A stretch of DNA of 64,000 nucleotides, taken from positions 1 through 64,000 of the forward strand of contig SFEL01000009.1 in the NCBI GenBank assembly GCA_004557245.1. The letters are read 5' to 3'. Below the pieces are notes generated by a model, which saw only the letters and a list, made by a program, of their open reading frames with translations, made no database searches and was not told the origin of the DNA. This DNA comes from Clostridiales bacterium (lineage in GTDB: Bacteria; Bacillota; Clostridia; Christensenellales; CAG-138). Both the position numbers and the translations under genes were made by a program. Positions within the stretch are counted from its first letter, which is position 1. Each line of letters begins with the position of its first letter. Shown one piece after another: positions 1 through 7,992 of the stretch.

Positions 1-58
1 TGTTTTGAATTCTGCCGAGTATCTTTTGTATTTTTGTCCCTTTTTGCTCATTAAAAAT

Positions 59-94
59 ATGCACCTCCGAAAGTGTCTAACTTTCGGGGTGCAT
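59..94 (-). terminator. Terminator hairpin downstream of the yqeB-like gene
   Basis: A 14-15-bp inverted repeat (left arm 59-73, right arm 81-94) lies just beyond the 3' end of the minus-strand gene. Read on the minus strand, the stem is followed by an A/T-rich run with five T residues, as expected for an intrinsic terminator. It may also serve a plus-strand gene left of the window. Confidence 0.7.
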
Positions 95-128
95 ATCAAA
101 CTGCCGCTTATTTAAACTGCGCTTATTT

Positions 129-920
129 TTATTTGCCGGTAAAGTGCATTATGGCTTCCAGCACAGCGCCGCCCATGGCCAAGGACTTGTCCGAACAGGA
201 GAAGCAGTGTTCGTATTCGCAGCGGGGATCCACGTCGGCGCACTTCATGCCCTCGGCAGCGTAGAAGCCGTCCGGCAGCAGGCCACGGAGGGTGCCGTCT
301 ATTTGAGCTTTTACTTCTTTGCCGCCGACGATAGCCACCGTCTCCTGTGCCTTCACCCTGTCGCCTATGGCGTGTATGCAGTGGAATACTCCCTCGGCAG
401 GAGCGTGCATTACGCGCTCGGCGCCGCGCCCGGCTATTATGCCGGGTATGCCGGTGTTGGGTATGGGGCTCTGTCCCTTTTCATAGTATACTCGGCCCAT
501 GTAGTGACCCCGCTTTGTCTCTACTGCGGCATGGCAGTCCGTGCCCACTGTAAAGCCGGGGCCGAGGGCTATGACGACAGGGGCGTCAGAGATGGATGTT
601 CCTGTGTTGCGCTTGGCGATTATGGCGTCCACCATTGCGTCCGGGCAAAGAGTAAGCGCGGTGCGGCCGGTCTCGTCAGCCAGTATGGGTATATTTCCCT
701 GGGTTATTACAGCCTTTGCGGTTTCGGCATCTGGAACAAGAACGGCAGTTATGCTTTCAACCTTGGCTGTACCGTGATACATGGCCTCGGAGAAAGCTAC
801 GGAGCGGCGTATTGCGCTGGGCTTTACAAGGTCAGTCATGACTATATCCATGCCCGCGCGCTTTAAGCGAACTGCAACACCTGTGGCCAGATCCCCTGCG
901 CCCTTTATTAGAACCAGCAT
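129..920 (-). CDS. yqeB: YqeB / EF2563 family selenium-dependent molybdenum hydroxylase accessory protein
   Basis: The 263-residue protein starts with a dinucleotide-binding-like segment (LIKGAGDLATGVAVRLKRAG, residues 4-23) and has the family's internal glycine-rich motif VIALGPGFTVGTDCHAAVE. This family is known from selenium-dependent molybdenum hydroxylase gene sets, where it is thought to help make the selenium-containing cofactor; its exact reaction is not established. The ATG at 918-920 has an AAAGGG ribosome site and a good promoter upstream. No molybdenum hydroxylase, selD or yqeC is visible here, so the gene is isolated from its usual partners, although these could lie left of the window. 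The family call is firm; the biochemical role is inferred from the family. Confidence 0.85.
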   Translation of the reverse strand: MLVLIKGAGDLATGVAVRLKRAGMDIVMTDLVKPSAIRRSVAFSEAMYHGTAKVESITAVLVPDAETAKAVITQGNIPILADETGRTALTLCPDAMVDAIIAKRNTGTSISDAPVVIALGPGFTVGTDCHAAVETKRGHYMGRVYYEKGQSPIPNTGIPGIIAGRGAERVMHAPAEGVFHCIHAIGDRVKAQETVAIVGGKEVKAQIDGTLRGLLPDGFYAAEGMKCADVDPRCEYEHCFSCSDKSLAMGGAVLEAIMHFTGK

Positions 921-969
921 AAAATACCCTTTCGATATCTGGTAACAGCTTTAGTTTAACGATACGGAA

Positions 970-998
970 ATTGTATCATTCGCAAACAACTGTGTCAA
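970..998 (-). promoter_or_regulatory. Sigma-70-type promoter for yqeB
   Basis: On the minus strand TTGACA (993-998) and TACAAT (970-975) are separated by 17 bp. TG one base before the -10 adds an extended -10 element. It points at the yqeB start about 50 bp away. Confidence 0.75.
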
Positions 999-1153
999 AC
1001 ATGGAAGAAAATATTAAATATTTGCAAAACCGTAGCTGTATAGCGTTAAAAGTATGGAAATGCGGCGGCTTTAATGATATGATTTCTGCAATAGAATTAT
1101 AGCGGAGCAGATTTGCGATAATATATAGTAAAGCGATACAAGGAGGGATCAAA

Positions 1154-1738
1154 ATGGCATTTTTTGACAAGATCAATTCCATAGCCAAGAACGTGGGCGA
1201 CAAGACGGGCGACGCCATCGAAATGGCGAAGATTAACGCGAGGATAGCTTCCGAGCGCAGCGCTATGAACGATATTTACAGACAGCTCGGCGAGGCGTAC
1301 TATGCTCATCGCATTAACGGCGGCGAGGGCGAGCCCGCGGAAGCTGCTGCGATGTATTCCCAACTGGACCAGCGCACGGCGGCCATAGACGAGGCTCAAA
1401 AGCAGATAGTGGCCATAAAGGCCGAGGGCGAACGAAGGGCGGCGGAAGCCGCGGCAGCAGAGGAAGCTGCCTCCGCGGTCAAAACACAGACGAGCGTGCA
1501 GCCCGGCATTCCCGTGCTTGATACCAGCATGCCTGCGGAAGGGCAGAGCGTGAAATGTTCCCAGTGTGGCGCTAACCTTAACGCAGACGCGAAGTTTTGC
1601 CCTCAGTGCGGCACCAGGATAGAGCCCCCCGTACCTGAAGCCGCCGAGGCTCCGCAGAGCAGGATATGCCCCGGCTGCGGTGCGGAGGTTGCCCAGGGAA
1701 TGAAATTTTGCAGCCAGTGCGGGGCCAGGGTTGAATAA
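1154..1738 (+). CDS. Coiled-coil protein with double C-terminal zinc ribbon
   Basis: The 194-residue protein has three parts. Residues 1-105 are charged and alanine-rich and are predicted to be helical or coiled-coil. Residues 106-130 form a linker. The C-terminus has two zinc ribbons, each with paired CxxC motifs (CSQCGANLNADAKFCPQCG, and CPGCG followed by CSQCG). Such zinc-ribbon tails are common in Clostridia on proteins of unknown job; no catalytic domain is visible. AGGAGGG stands 7 bases before the ATG. It appears to be a single-gene transcript ending at the hairpin at 1765-1797. Function unknown. Confidence 0.85.
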   Translation: MAFFDKINSIAKNVGDKTGDAIEMAKINARIASERSAMNDIYRQLGEAYYAHRINGGEGEPAEAAAMYSQLDQRTAAIDEAQKQIVAIKAEGERRAAEAAAAEEAASAVKTQTSVQPGIPVLDTSMPAEGQSVKCSQCGANLNADAKFCPQCGTRIEPPVPEAAEAPQSRICPGCGAEVAQGMKFCSQCGARVE

Positions 1739-1764
1739 CGAATTTAATAAGACAACGGCAAAAG

Positions 1765-1797
1765 CGGCTCGGAGACAAACTCCGAGCCGTGTTTTTG
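1765..1797 (+). terminator. Intrinsic terminator after the zinc-ribbon gene
   Basis: A perfect 10-bp stem (1765-1774 with 1780-1789), a five-base loop ACAAA, and a T-rich tail at 1790-1797. Confidence 0.9.
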
Positions 1798-1955
1798 TGC
1801 GAAAAAACAGCAGGGCCTGTTGAGCCGTGCGCAGAGTTAAATGCAAAAATATCAGTGATAATTTTTAAACTATGCTTGTAATACGTGAATGTTTGTGTTA
1901 TTGTATACAGGTATTCAAGGGTACTCAATTTGTTCTGATATAGGAGGAGAAACTC

Positions 1956-2909
1956 ATGAGGAAATTGATCGCAATAGCTTTGGTATTCACAATGGCACTG
2001 GGCCTTACCGCCTGCGCTGGCGGCGGCTCTGATATACACAGACTCAACATGGCTACCGGCGGTGACGCGGGCACCTATTATGCCTTTGGCGGCGTTATAG
2101 CCAACGTCCTTACCAGCAAGATAGACAACGTTGAAGTCACGGCTCAGACCTCAGGCGGCTCCATCGACAACGCCCGCAAACTCAAAAACAAGGAAGCAGA
2201 GATTGCATTCATGCAGAACGACGTTCTCCAGTATGCCGTCACCGGTACCGAGTCCATGAAGGACGACGGCGCCATGGAGAACCTATGCGCAATAGCTTCC
2301 CTCTATCCCGAGGCGGTGCAGCTGGTAGCCACCAAGTCCAGCGGCATCAAGACCATAGCGGATCTCAAGGGCAAAAAAGTATGCGTAGGCGACCAGGGCT
2401 CCGGATCCGAGGTAAACGCCAGCCAGATAATTGCGGCTGCCGGCATGAGCTACTCCGACTTTGACGTGCAGTACCTCAGCTTTTCCGAGGCTTCCACAGC
2501 CATGCAGAACGGCACTGTGGACGCGGCGTTTGCCACTTCCGCACTGCCTAACAGTGCCATAACCGAGTTGGCCAACTACACTGACATAGTGGTAGTTCCC
2601 ATCGACGGTGAGATCGCAGACAACCTTATCGCCCAGTACCCATTCTACGCCAAGACTACCATTGGCACTGACGTATACGGTGTGGAGGTGGCCGAGACCG
2701 TTGCCATGATGGCAGTGCTCACTACCACTACCGATCTGGACGAGGAAGTAGTTTACAACATTACCAAGACCCTCTTCGAGAACCAGGCTGACCTTATCGC
2801 CGGCAACGCCCACGGAAAAGAAGTTACCCTGGACACCGCACTTCAGGGCGTTACCGTGGACTTCCATCCCGGAGCTGTCAAGTACTACAAGGAAAAGGGC
2901 ATCATGTAA
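1956..2909 (+). CDS. TAXI family TRAP transporter solute-binding lipoprotein
   Basis: This 317-residue protein has a lipoprotein signal peptide (lipobox LTAC, Cys20). The mature part has TAXI-family features: TGGDAGTYYAFGG near residue 35, TAQTSGGSIDNARKL near 65, and GKKVCVGDQGSGSEVNA around 145. It would sit outside the membrane and deliver an organic anion or amino acid (TAXI ligands include glutamate in studied cases; the ligand here is unknown) to the fused TRAP permease encoded next. A strong ribosome site (AGGAGGAG) precedes the ATG. The pair is separated by a GAAA-capped hairpin that could set receptor:permease stoichiometry. Confidence 0.92.
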   Translation: MRKLIAIALVFTMALGLTACAGGGSDIHRLNMATGGDAGTYYAFGGVIANVLTSKIDNVEVTAQTSGGSIDNARKLKNKEAEIAFMQNDVLQYAVTGTESMKDDGAMENLCAIASLYPEAVQLVATKSSGIKTIADLKGKKVCVGDQGSGSEVNASQIIAAAGMSYSDFDVQYLSFSEASTAMQNGTVDAAFATSALPNSAITELANYTDIVVVPIDGEIADNLIAQYPFYAKTTIGTDVYGVEVAETVAMMAVLTTTTDLDEEVVYNITKTLFENQADLIAGNAHGKEVTLDTALQGVTVDFHPGAVKYYKEKGIM

Positions 2910-2934
2910 CACTGCACAACGTAAGCCTAATAAG

Positions 2935-2962
2935 AATTAGGAGGGCGAAAGCTCTCCTAATT
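2935..2962 (+). promoter_or_regulatory. Intercistronic hairpin with GAAA tetraloop
   Basis: A 12-bp stem (2935-2946 with 2951-2962, one G-U pair) is closed by a GAAA tetraloop between the receptor and permease genes. No T-run follows, so it is more likely an mRNA 3'-end stabiliser or processing barrier for the abundant receptor transcript than a full terminator. Confidence 0.7.
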
Positions 2963-3018
2963 TGAGGTTTATGGGAGCGTTAAGATATTTAACAAATACT
3001 GGCACCGGAGAGGATTTA

Positions 3019-5232
3019 ATGGAGTTATTAAAAAAGAAAAAAGATAAGAAGCCAAAAGCTAAAGGCATCGAGCTGAACATCGATACCACAGGAATGAGCG
3101 AGGAAGAAATAGCAGCGATGGAAGCCGCTAAGGTGCTTGAACAGTACGACCGCGAATCCGCCTTCCGCAACGGGCTGCCCAAGGGAATTTCTCTTGTTAT
3201 TTCCGCAATACTTATAGCCTTTGCCCTGTTCCAGATATATACAAGCATCTGGACGATACCCGCTCAGGTGCTGCGCTCGGTACACCTTGCATTCGCGCTG
3301 CTGCTGGTATTCCTTCTTTACCCCGCAGGCAAGCATATGGCAAAGAACAAGGTACAGTGGTACGATTACGTTCTTGCAATACTTGCGGCGGCCGTGGTAC
3401 TGTACATCCCTCTCAACTATGAGTATATCATTAAGAACGTGGGCAATTACTCCTCTATGGATATAGTTGTGGGGGCGGTCGGTATACTGCTGCTGATGGA
3501 GGGCTGCCGTCGTGTGGTAGGCATGCCTATATTGATAGTTGTGCTGGCATTTCTTCTTTACGCCAAGTTCGGCAACCTTATACCCGGCACCTTCGGCCAC
3601 AGGGGCTACAGCGTGCGCCAGATAGTGAACCATATGTACTTTACCCTCAACGGCGTATTCGGAACTCCTCTGGGCGTGTCCTCCACCTATATATTCCTGT
3701 TCATATTGTTTGGCGCTTTCCTTGAGAAGACTGGCGTGGGCAGGCTGTTCATAGACCTTGCAAACGCGGTGGCGGGCAAGCACATAGGCGGCCCTGCAAA
3801 GGTGGCTGTAATATCTTCCGCTCTTCAGGGTACGGTATCAGGATCTTCCGTGGCCAATACGGTATCTACAGGCTCGTTCACTATACCGGCAATGAAAAAG
3901 CTGGGTTATAAGCCCGAATTTGCTGGCGCAGTGGAAGCGGCGGCTTCTACCGGCGGGCAGATAATGCCCCCCATAATGGGCGCTGCGGCGTTTCTGATGG
4001 CGGAAAGCACTGGCTTTACATACGCCCAGGTGGTGAAATCCGCCATAATACCGGCGGTGCTGTATTTCTCGGGTATACTGATAAGCGTGCACCATGAGGC
4101 CCGCAAGATAGGCCTTAAGGGCATGGAAAACAAGGACATACCCAAGATAGGCGTCGTTATGAGGGAACGGGGCCATCTGCTTATGCCGTTGATATTTATG
4201 ATATACATGCTTTCTGCAAAGGTGACCCCCACCTATGCGGCGCTGGGTGCGATACTCGCATCTCTCATGGCATGCAGCATACAGTGGCTGTGCCTTATAC
4301 CCGCTGCGATGATGGTGGTCGGCATGAACACGGGACTGCATTTTACTGTGTATTCCCTTGCTGCCATAGGCATATGGCTGGCAATATGCGTTATACGCGG
4401 CTGCCGGATACGGGAAAAGCTTACTGCCAGGGAATGGATAAACGCGGCGCTGGGGTTCGATCCTTACGACATGATAGTTGATGCCTTGAAAAACGGCTCC
4501 CGCAGCGTTTTGTCCGTAGTTGTCGCATGTGCAATGGCGGGCATGATAGTGGGCACCGTTACCCTGACCGGTCTCGGACTCAAGCTGGCTACCGGCCTTG
4601 CACAGATAGCGGGCAATAACATCTATCTGCTGCTGTTCTTTACCATGATTTCCTCCATAGTGCTGGGCATGGGCGTGCCTACTACGGCTAACTACCTGAT
4701 AACCTCTACCATATGTGCCCCTGCCATAATAAATATGGTATGCATGATGCGGGGGGTTCCTGTGACCGAGCCCACCATGGCTATAATAATGAGCGCCCAC
4801 CTGTTCGTATTCTATTTTGGCATAGTGGCGGATATTACTCCTCCTGTGGCCCTCGCCGCAATGGCAGGTTCCGCCATTGCCAAGGGCGAACCGTTCAAGA
4901 CCGGCGTGAACGCAACCAGGCTGGCTATAGGAGCGTTCATTGTACCCTATATCTTTGTTATGAACCCTGCCATGCTGATGATAGACACTACGGTATGGGC
5001 GGTGGTGCAGAATGTTGCAACGGCACTCGTAGGAATGTACGCACTGTCCGGCGGCCTTGCGGGCTTTGTTCAGGATCACTGCAAATGGTATGAACGGATA
5101 CTGCTCATCGTAGGAGGCTTGGGAATGATAATACCGGGTACTATCTCCGACCTGATTGGATTTGCGATACTGGCAGCCATATTCGCAATACAGCGTAAAC
5201 GTTACAACTCGGGCCATAAGATAGCCGCATAA
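3019..5232 (+). CDS. TRAP transporter fused permease (4TM/12TM, DctQM type)
   Basis: This 737-residue polytopic protein is the fused small-plus-large TRAP permease that works with TAXI receptors. Four N-terminal helices (residues about 50-170) correspond to DctQ and the remaining helices to DctM. Typical DctM segments include GTVSGSSVANTVSTGSFTIP and VLGMGVPTTANYLITSTI. It couples solute uptake to an ion gradient. I chose the ATG at 3019, which has GGAGAGG at 3007-3013; a TTG at 2962 and an ATG at 2971 in the same frame lie within or next to the intercistronic hairpin. The first 50 residues are lysine-rich and cytoplasmic. Confidence 0.92.
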   Translation: MELLKKKKDKKPKAKGIELNIDTTGMSEEEIAAMEAAKVLEQYDRESAFRNGLPKGISLVISAILIAFALFQIYTSIWTIPAQVLRSVHLAFALLLVFLLYPAGKHMAKNKVQWYDYVLAILAAAVVLYIPLNYEYIIKNVGNYSSMDIVVGAVGILLLMEGCRRVVGMPILIVVLAFLLYAKFGNLIPGTFGHRGYSVRQIVNHMYFTLNGVFGTPLGVSSTYIFLFILFGAFLEKTGVGRLFIDLANAVAGKHIGGPAKVAVISSALQGTVSGSSVANTVSTGSFTIPAMKKLGYKPEFAGAVEAAASTGGQIMPPIMGAAAFLMAESTGFTYAQVVKSAIIPAVLYFSGILISVHHEARKIGLKGMENKDIPKIGVVMRERGHLLMPLIFMIYMLSAKVTPTYAALGAILASLMACSIQWLCLIPAAMMVVGMNTGLHFTVYSLAAIGIWLAICVIRGCRIREKLTAREWINAALGFDPYDMIVDALKNGSRSVLSVVVACAMAGMIVGTVTLTGLGLKLATGLAQIAGNNIYLLLFFTMISSIVLGMGVPTTANYLITSTICAPAIINMVCMMRGVPVTEPTMAIIMSAHLFVFYFGIVADITPPVALAAMAGSAIAKGEPFKTGVNATRLAIGAFIVPYIFVMNPAMLMIDTTVWAVVQNVATALVGMYALSGGLAGFVQDHCKWYERILLIVGGLGMIIPGTISDLIGFAILAAIFAIQRKRYNSGHKIAA

Positions 5233-5247
5233 GCAAAGAAAAAACAA

Positions 5248-5276
5248 GAGGGGCGCCACAAATGTGGCGCCCCTCT
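5248..5276. terminator. Terminator hairpin, left copy (29-bp direct repeat)
   Basis: A palindrome with 12-bp arms around an AAAT loop follows the TRAP permease. An identical 29-base copy lies at 5479-5507 on the far side of the structured repeat element. The flanking AACAA (5243-5247) pairs only with TGTT beyond the other copy, showing that one hairpin was split and duplicated by the insertion. Confidence 0.9.
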
Positions 5277-5478
5277 GAGACTGTCGAAAAAGTGGCTGAA
5301 CGCCACTTTTTCGAGTTTTTTCATCCGGTGCTTGCGCTTCTGGCGCGGCCAGCACCGAATGCAGGGAAAGCCTTGCTGCGCAAGCGCTTTTTGCGGATTT
5401 GCCTCACATGTCGCCAAATCCGAATAAAGCCATAAGGGACTGTGGCCCCTTATCAACCCTGGGGTTTTTTGACAGACT
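5277..5478 (-). mobile_element. Structured MITE-like repeat, copy A (inverted)
   Basis: This 202-bp element has imperfect terminal inverted repeats (GAGACTGTCGAAAAA at the left, TTTTTTGACAGACT at the right). It carries no gene. Read on the minus strand it contains in order an ATAAGGG-type hairpin, a hairpin around GGATTTGG/CAAATCC, a hairpin with CGGTGCT/AGCACCG arms, and a terminal hairpin AAAAAGTGGC-GTTCA-GCCACTTTTT. The same plan recurs at 7237-7434, 11761-12007 and, diverged, at 63688-63840. It is flanked by 29-bp direct repeats that each contain a whole terminator. It sits between convergent genes. It appears to be non-autonomous; no transposase is in the window. Confidence 0.88.
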
Positions 5479-5507
5479 GAGGGGCGCCACAAATGTGGCG
5501 CCCCTCT
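5479..5507. terminator. Terminator hairpin, right copy (29-bp direct repeat)
   Basis: Identical to 5248-5276. Read on the minus strand it is the terminator of the NSS transporter gene, whose stop codon lies 15 bases away. On both strands the undisturbed hairpin would have had a stem of about 16-17 bp. Confidence 0.9.
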
Positions 5508-5522
5508 TGTTATATGCTGTTT

Positions 5523-6878
5523 TTACTTTATGAAGCCAAATACGTTGAGTATTACGATTATCATGAACAGCGGGATTATCACATAGGCGCTTATCTTATT
5601 CCAAAGATTTATACTGCCGTCCCGGCCGTCATGGGTAAGCTCGGCTTCGTACTTCTTCCAGCCCCATACCTTGGAAACGAAGAGACAGACCAGTATACAG
5701 CCGAGAGGCATGAGCACGTAGCCGCTGAAGCAGTCCAGCCAGTCATACAGCCCGTAGAACTCGGTGCTGCCGTAATAGAGCCAGGGTATCTGTAAGCCCT
5801 TCATGGGGCCGAAGCCCAGCGATACGAATATGTTGGCGATGCCGATTATGATGGCGATTATCAATGTGGCCTTTTTGCGTCCCATCTTTAGCTTTACTTC
5901 GGCGGTGCGGATATTTGTCTCGAAGAAGCTGAAGAGGGAGGAGATGACCGCGAATATCAGCGCAAGGAAGAAGCAACTGCCTATTATGCGCCCGCCGGGC
6001 AGGTTGAGGAATATGCCGGACATGACCTCGAATACGAGGGCCGGGCCTTTCTGAACGTCTATGCCTGCGCCGAAGGCGGAGGGGATGATGACGAATCCCG
6101 CGAGAACAGCGGCAAAGGTATCGGCAAAGCTTATGATCAGAGCGTCGCTCTTCAGGTTGTTCTTTTTAGGTATATTTGCGCCAAGGGTGATAAACAGGCT
6201 CCAGCCTATGCCCACTGAGAACAGCACCTGCGTTACAGCATCTGCGAATACCTTAACGGTAAACTTGCTGAAATCGGGCAGCAGATAGTACTTCAGACCC
6301 TCTGCCGCGCCCTCGGTTATGGTGCAGGCGTAAACGCCGCAGATGATGAGCATGAGTATCAGTGCGGGCATTATGAACTTGGCAAGCCTTTCAACCTTGT
6401 TGGTAATGCCGAAGAGAAGCATGGCAGATACGAATACCAGCAGTATCATTGACCAGATTATGGGCTGCACGGGATCCGAGGTGAAGCCCTTAAAGAAGGC
6501 ACTGGGATCGCCGCCGAAGTTGCCCACGAATATGAACTGGAAGAGATAGCGAAGCACCCATCCGCCTACTACTACGTAGTAGAAATTTATCATTATTGTG
6601 CAGAGATTGCCTATCCAGCCCACAAAGCCCCACTTGGGGTTGATGCACTCGAAGGCTGTGACGGTGTCAAGGCCGCTGTGGCGGCCTATGGCCGTTTCCA
6701 TCTCCACCATGGGTTTGGCCAGAGCAAGCACCACAAGAAGATATACTACAAGGAATACGCCGCCTCCTCCACGATAGGCCAGATAAGGGAATTTCCAGAT
6801 GTTGCCGAGACCGATGGACGCCCCGGCGGCTACCATTAGATAGCCGAAGCGGCTGCCCCACTGTTGTTTCTGTTCCAT
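5523..6878 (-). CDS. Sodium-dependent neurotransmitter-type (NSS/SNF) amino acid transporter
   Basis: The 451-residue membrane protein has the hallmark first helix of the NSS family (GASIGLGNIWKFPYLAYRGG, residues about 19-38), which forms part of the sodium and substrate site, and about 11-12 helices in total, like bacterial members such as LeuT and MhsT. It should import an amino acid with sodium. The start is the ATG at 6876-6878 with GAGGG upstream; the reading frame extends further upstream without a ribosome site. A promoter at 7121-7149 gives a leader of about 235 bases. The gene ends in the duplicated terminator beside repeat copy A. Confidence 0.93.
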   Translation of the reverse strand: MEQKQQWGSRFGYLMVAAGASIGLGNIWKFPYLAYRGGGGVFLVVYLLVVLALAKPMVEMETAIGRHSGLDTVTAFECINPKWGFVGWIGNLCTIMINFYYVVVGGWVLRYLFQFIFVGNFGGDPSAFFKGFTSDPVQPIIWSMILLVFVSAMLLFGITNKVERLAKFIMPALILMLIICGVYACTITEGAAEGLKYYLLPDFSKFTVKVFADAVTQVLFSVGIGWSLFITLGANIPKKNNLKSDALIISFADTFAAVLAGFVIIPSAFGAGIDVQKGPALVFEVMSGIFLNLPGGRIIGSCFFLALIFAVISSLFSFFETNIRTAEVKLKMGRKKATLIIAIIIGIANIFVSLGFGPMKGLQIPWLYYGSTEFYGLYDWLDCFSGYVLMPLGCILVCLFVSKVWGWKKYEAELTHDGRDGSINLWNKISAYVIIPLFMIIVILNVFGFIK

Positions 6879-7120
6879 AGATTTACCCTCTTTCAAAAAA
6901 ATATAAGCGATAATGATTTCGCCTTCAAAGCGGCATCTTAACTGAAAATTAACACCGCCTAAAAGCATAATAAAGTTATTGCTAAAACTATTACGCTACA
7001 ATAACCTAAAAAACAGCTGAAATTTGCAGTCCGCCCATCTAAAATGAAGATTGGAAATGAAAAAAATAAATGCGAACAGACGAATAGCAGGAAAATCATT
7101 TCTCTGTTTTTATTGTATCA
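6879..7120 (-). other. Long untranslated leader of the NSS transporter gene
   Basis: About 235 bases lie between the predicted start site and the ATG. The sequence is A/T-rich with poly-T tracts. I see no riboswitch class or upstream gene that I recognise. Confidence 0.45.
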
Positions 7121-7149
7121 ATTATACCGCCGTGAAGGGATTAATGCAA
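7121..7149 (-). promoter_or_regulatory. Sigma-70-type promoter for the NSS transporter
   Basis: On the minus strand TTGCAT (7144-7149) and a perfect TATAAT (7121-7126) are spaced by 17 bp. Confidence 0.75.
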
Positions 7150-7236
7150 GGTACATAGAAAGATATGCTTAACCTACTTTCTAATGGCTAGTATGAGAAA
7201 ACCGCATGGATGATATTCGGTATATGAATAATAGCT

Positions 7237-7434
7237 AGTCTGTCAAAAAACCCCGGGGTTGATAAGGGGCCGCAGCCCCTTATATTCAATCCGGCTCTGA
7301 CGACATGTGCGTCAGAACGGATGAAAACCAAGAGGTTTTCGCACTTTGCATTCGGTGCTGACCGCGCCATAGGCGCAAGCACCGGATGAAAAAAACTCGA
7401 AAAAGTGGCGTTCAGCCACTTTTTCGACAGTCTC
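7237..7434 (+). mobile_element. Structured MITE-like repeat, copy B
   Basis: This 198-bp copy runs from AGTCTGTCAAAAAA to TTTTTCGACAGTCTC, so both termini are identical to those of copy A read in the other direction. It is flanked by the 8-bp direct repeat TAATAGCT (7229-7236 and 7435-7442). Internal hairpins match copies A and C, but the middle differs: it has an ATTCAATCCGGCTCTGACGA segment that is shared, inverted, with copy D near 63781. It lies in the divergent gap between the NSS transporter and the Spo0A_C-like gene. Joining the flanks gives an imperfect palindrome, so this target may also have been a hairpin. Confidence 0.87.
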
Positions 7435-7495
7435 TAATAGCTTATATCCTGAATGGCCCTTTTATATAATAAACTTTTGCCTTTTGTCGAATACA

Positions 7496-7524
7496 TTGAC
7501 CGGAATATTGCAGCAAAGTACAGT
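7496..7524 (+). promoter_or_regulatory. Sigma-70-type promoter for the Spo0A_C-like gene
   Basis: TTGACC (7496-7501) and TACAGT (7519-7524) with a 17-bp spacer, about 85 bp before the ATG at 7611. Confidence 0.65.
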
Positions 7525-7610
7525 AGAAGTACAACATCAAAATGAATCAGGTCTTTCATTTATACCCGCTGTCATTTCAAAATTATATAAATCATCGGGG
7601 GAAGAATAAT

Positions 7611-7961
7611 ATGTATGAGAAGAGAAGCGCGGCGAATATGCTGAGGGCGGTAGGTATGCACCCAAAATACAAAGGCTATGCCTATGTGCTGTGCATACTG
7701 GAAAAGACGGGAATGGAGCCGGAGAGACTGTACGGCTCGGCTGGGGAAATGTACCGGTTGGTGGAGGAAAAATTCGGCATAAAGCGGGCGGCAATGGAGC
7801 GCTGTATACGCTTTGCCATACAGCGCACGTGGGAGACGGGCAACGACAAGCTCAAAGAGCTGTTTGGCGCGTACGATGTATGCTGCATGCCCACAATAAC
7901 GGAGTTCCTCGCAGTGATGACGGAGGGCCTGTGCTGCGGGCGGGGAGGACGCAGAGCTTGA
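7611..7961 (+). CDS. Stand-alone Spo0A C-terminal-type DNA-binding protein
   Basis: The 116-residue protein matches the pattern of the Spo0A effector domain: AVGMHPKYKGYAYVL (Spo0A has a GVPAHIKGY-like segment), then the region equivalent to the recognition helix, IKRAAMERCIRFAIQRTWE TG, and a C-terminal PTITEFLAVMTEGL like Spo0A's PTNSEFIAM. There is no receiver domain, so it cannot be phosphorylated like Spo0A. The start at 7611 has GGGGAAG upstream and a promoter at 7496-7524; the longer frame from 7542 lacks a ribosome site. It could bind 0A-box-like DNA, as an orphan regulator or as a Spo0A competitor. The homology call rests on motif reading only. Confidence 0.8.
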   Translation: MYEKRSAANMLRAVGMHPKYKGYAYVLCILEKTGMEPERLYGSAGEMYRLVEEKFGIKRAAMERCIRFAIQRTWETGNDKLKELFGAYDVCCMPTITEFLAVMTEGLCCGRGGRRA

Positions 7962-7992
7962 TAATTTGAGGCTTTGAGAGTATCATAGGTCT

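Noticed and set aside
3838..5355. 505-codon minus-strand frame opposite the TRAP permease
   Set aside because: Antisense of a well-supported gene; its composition is typical of a shadow frame.
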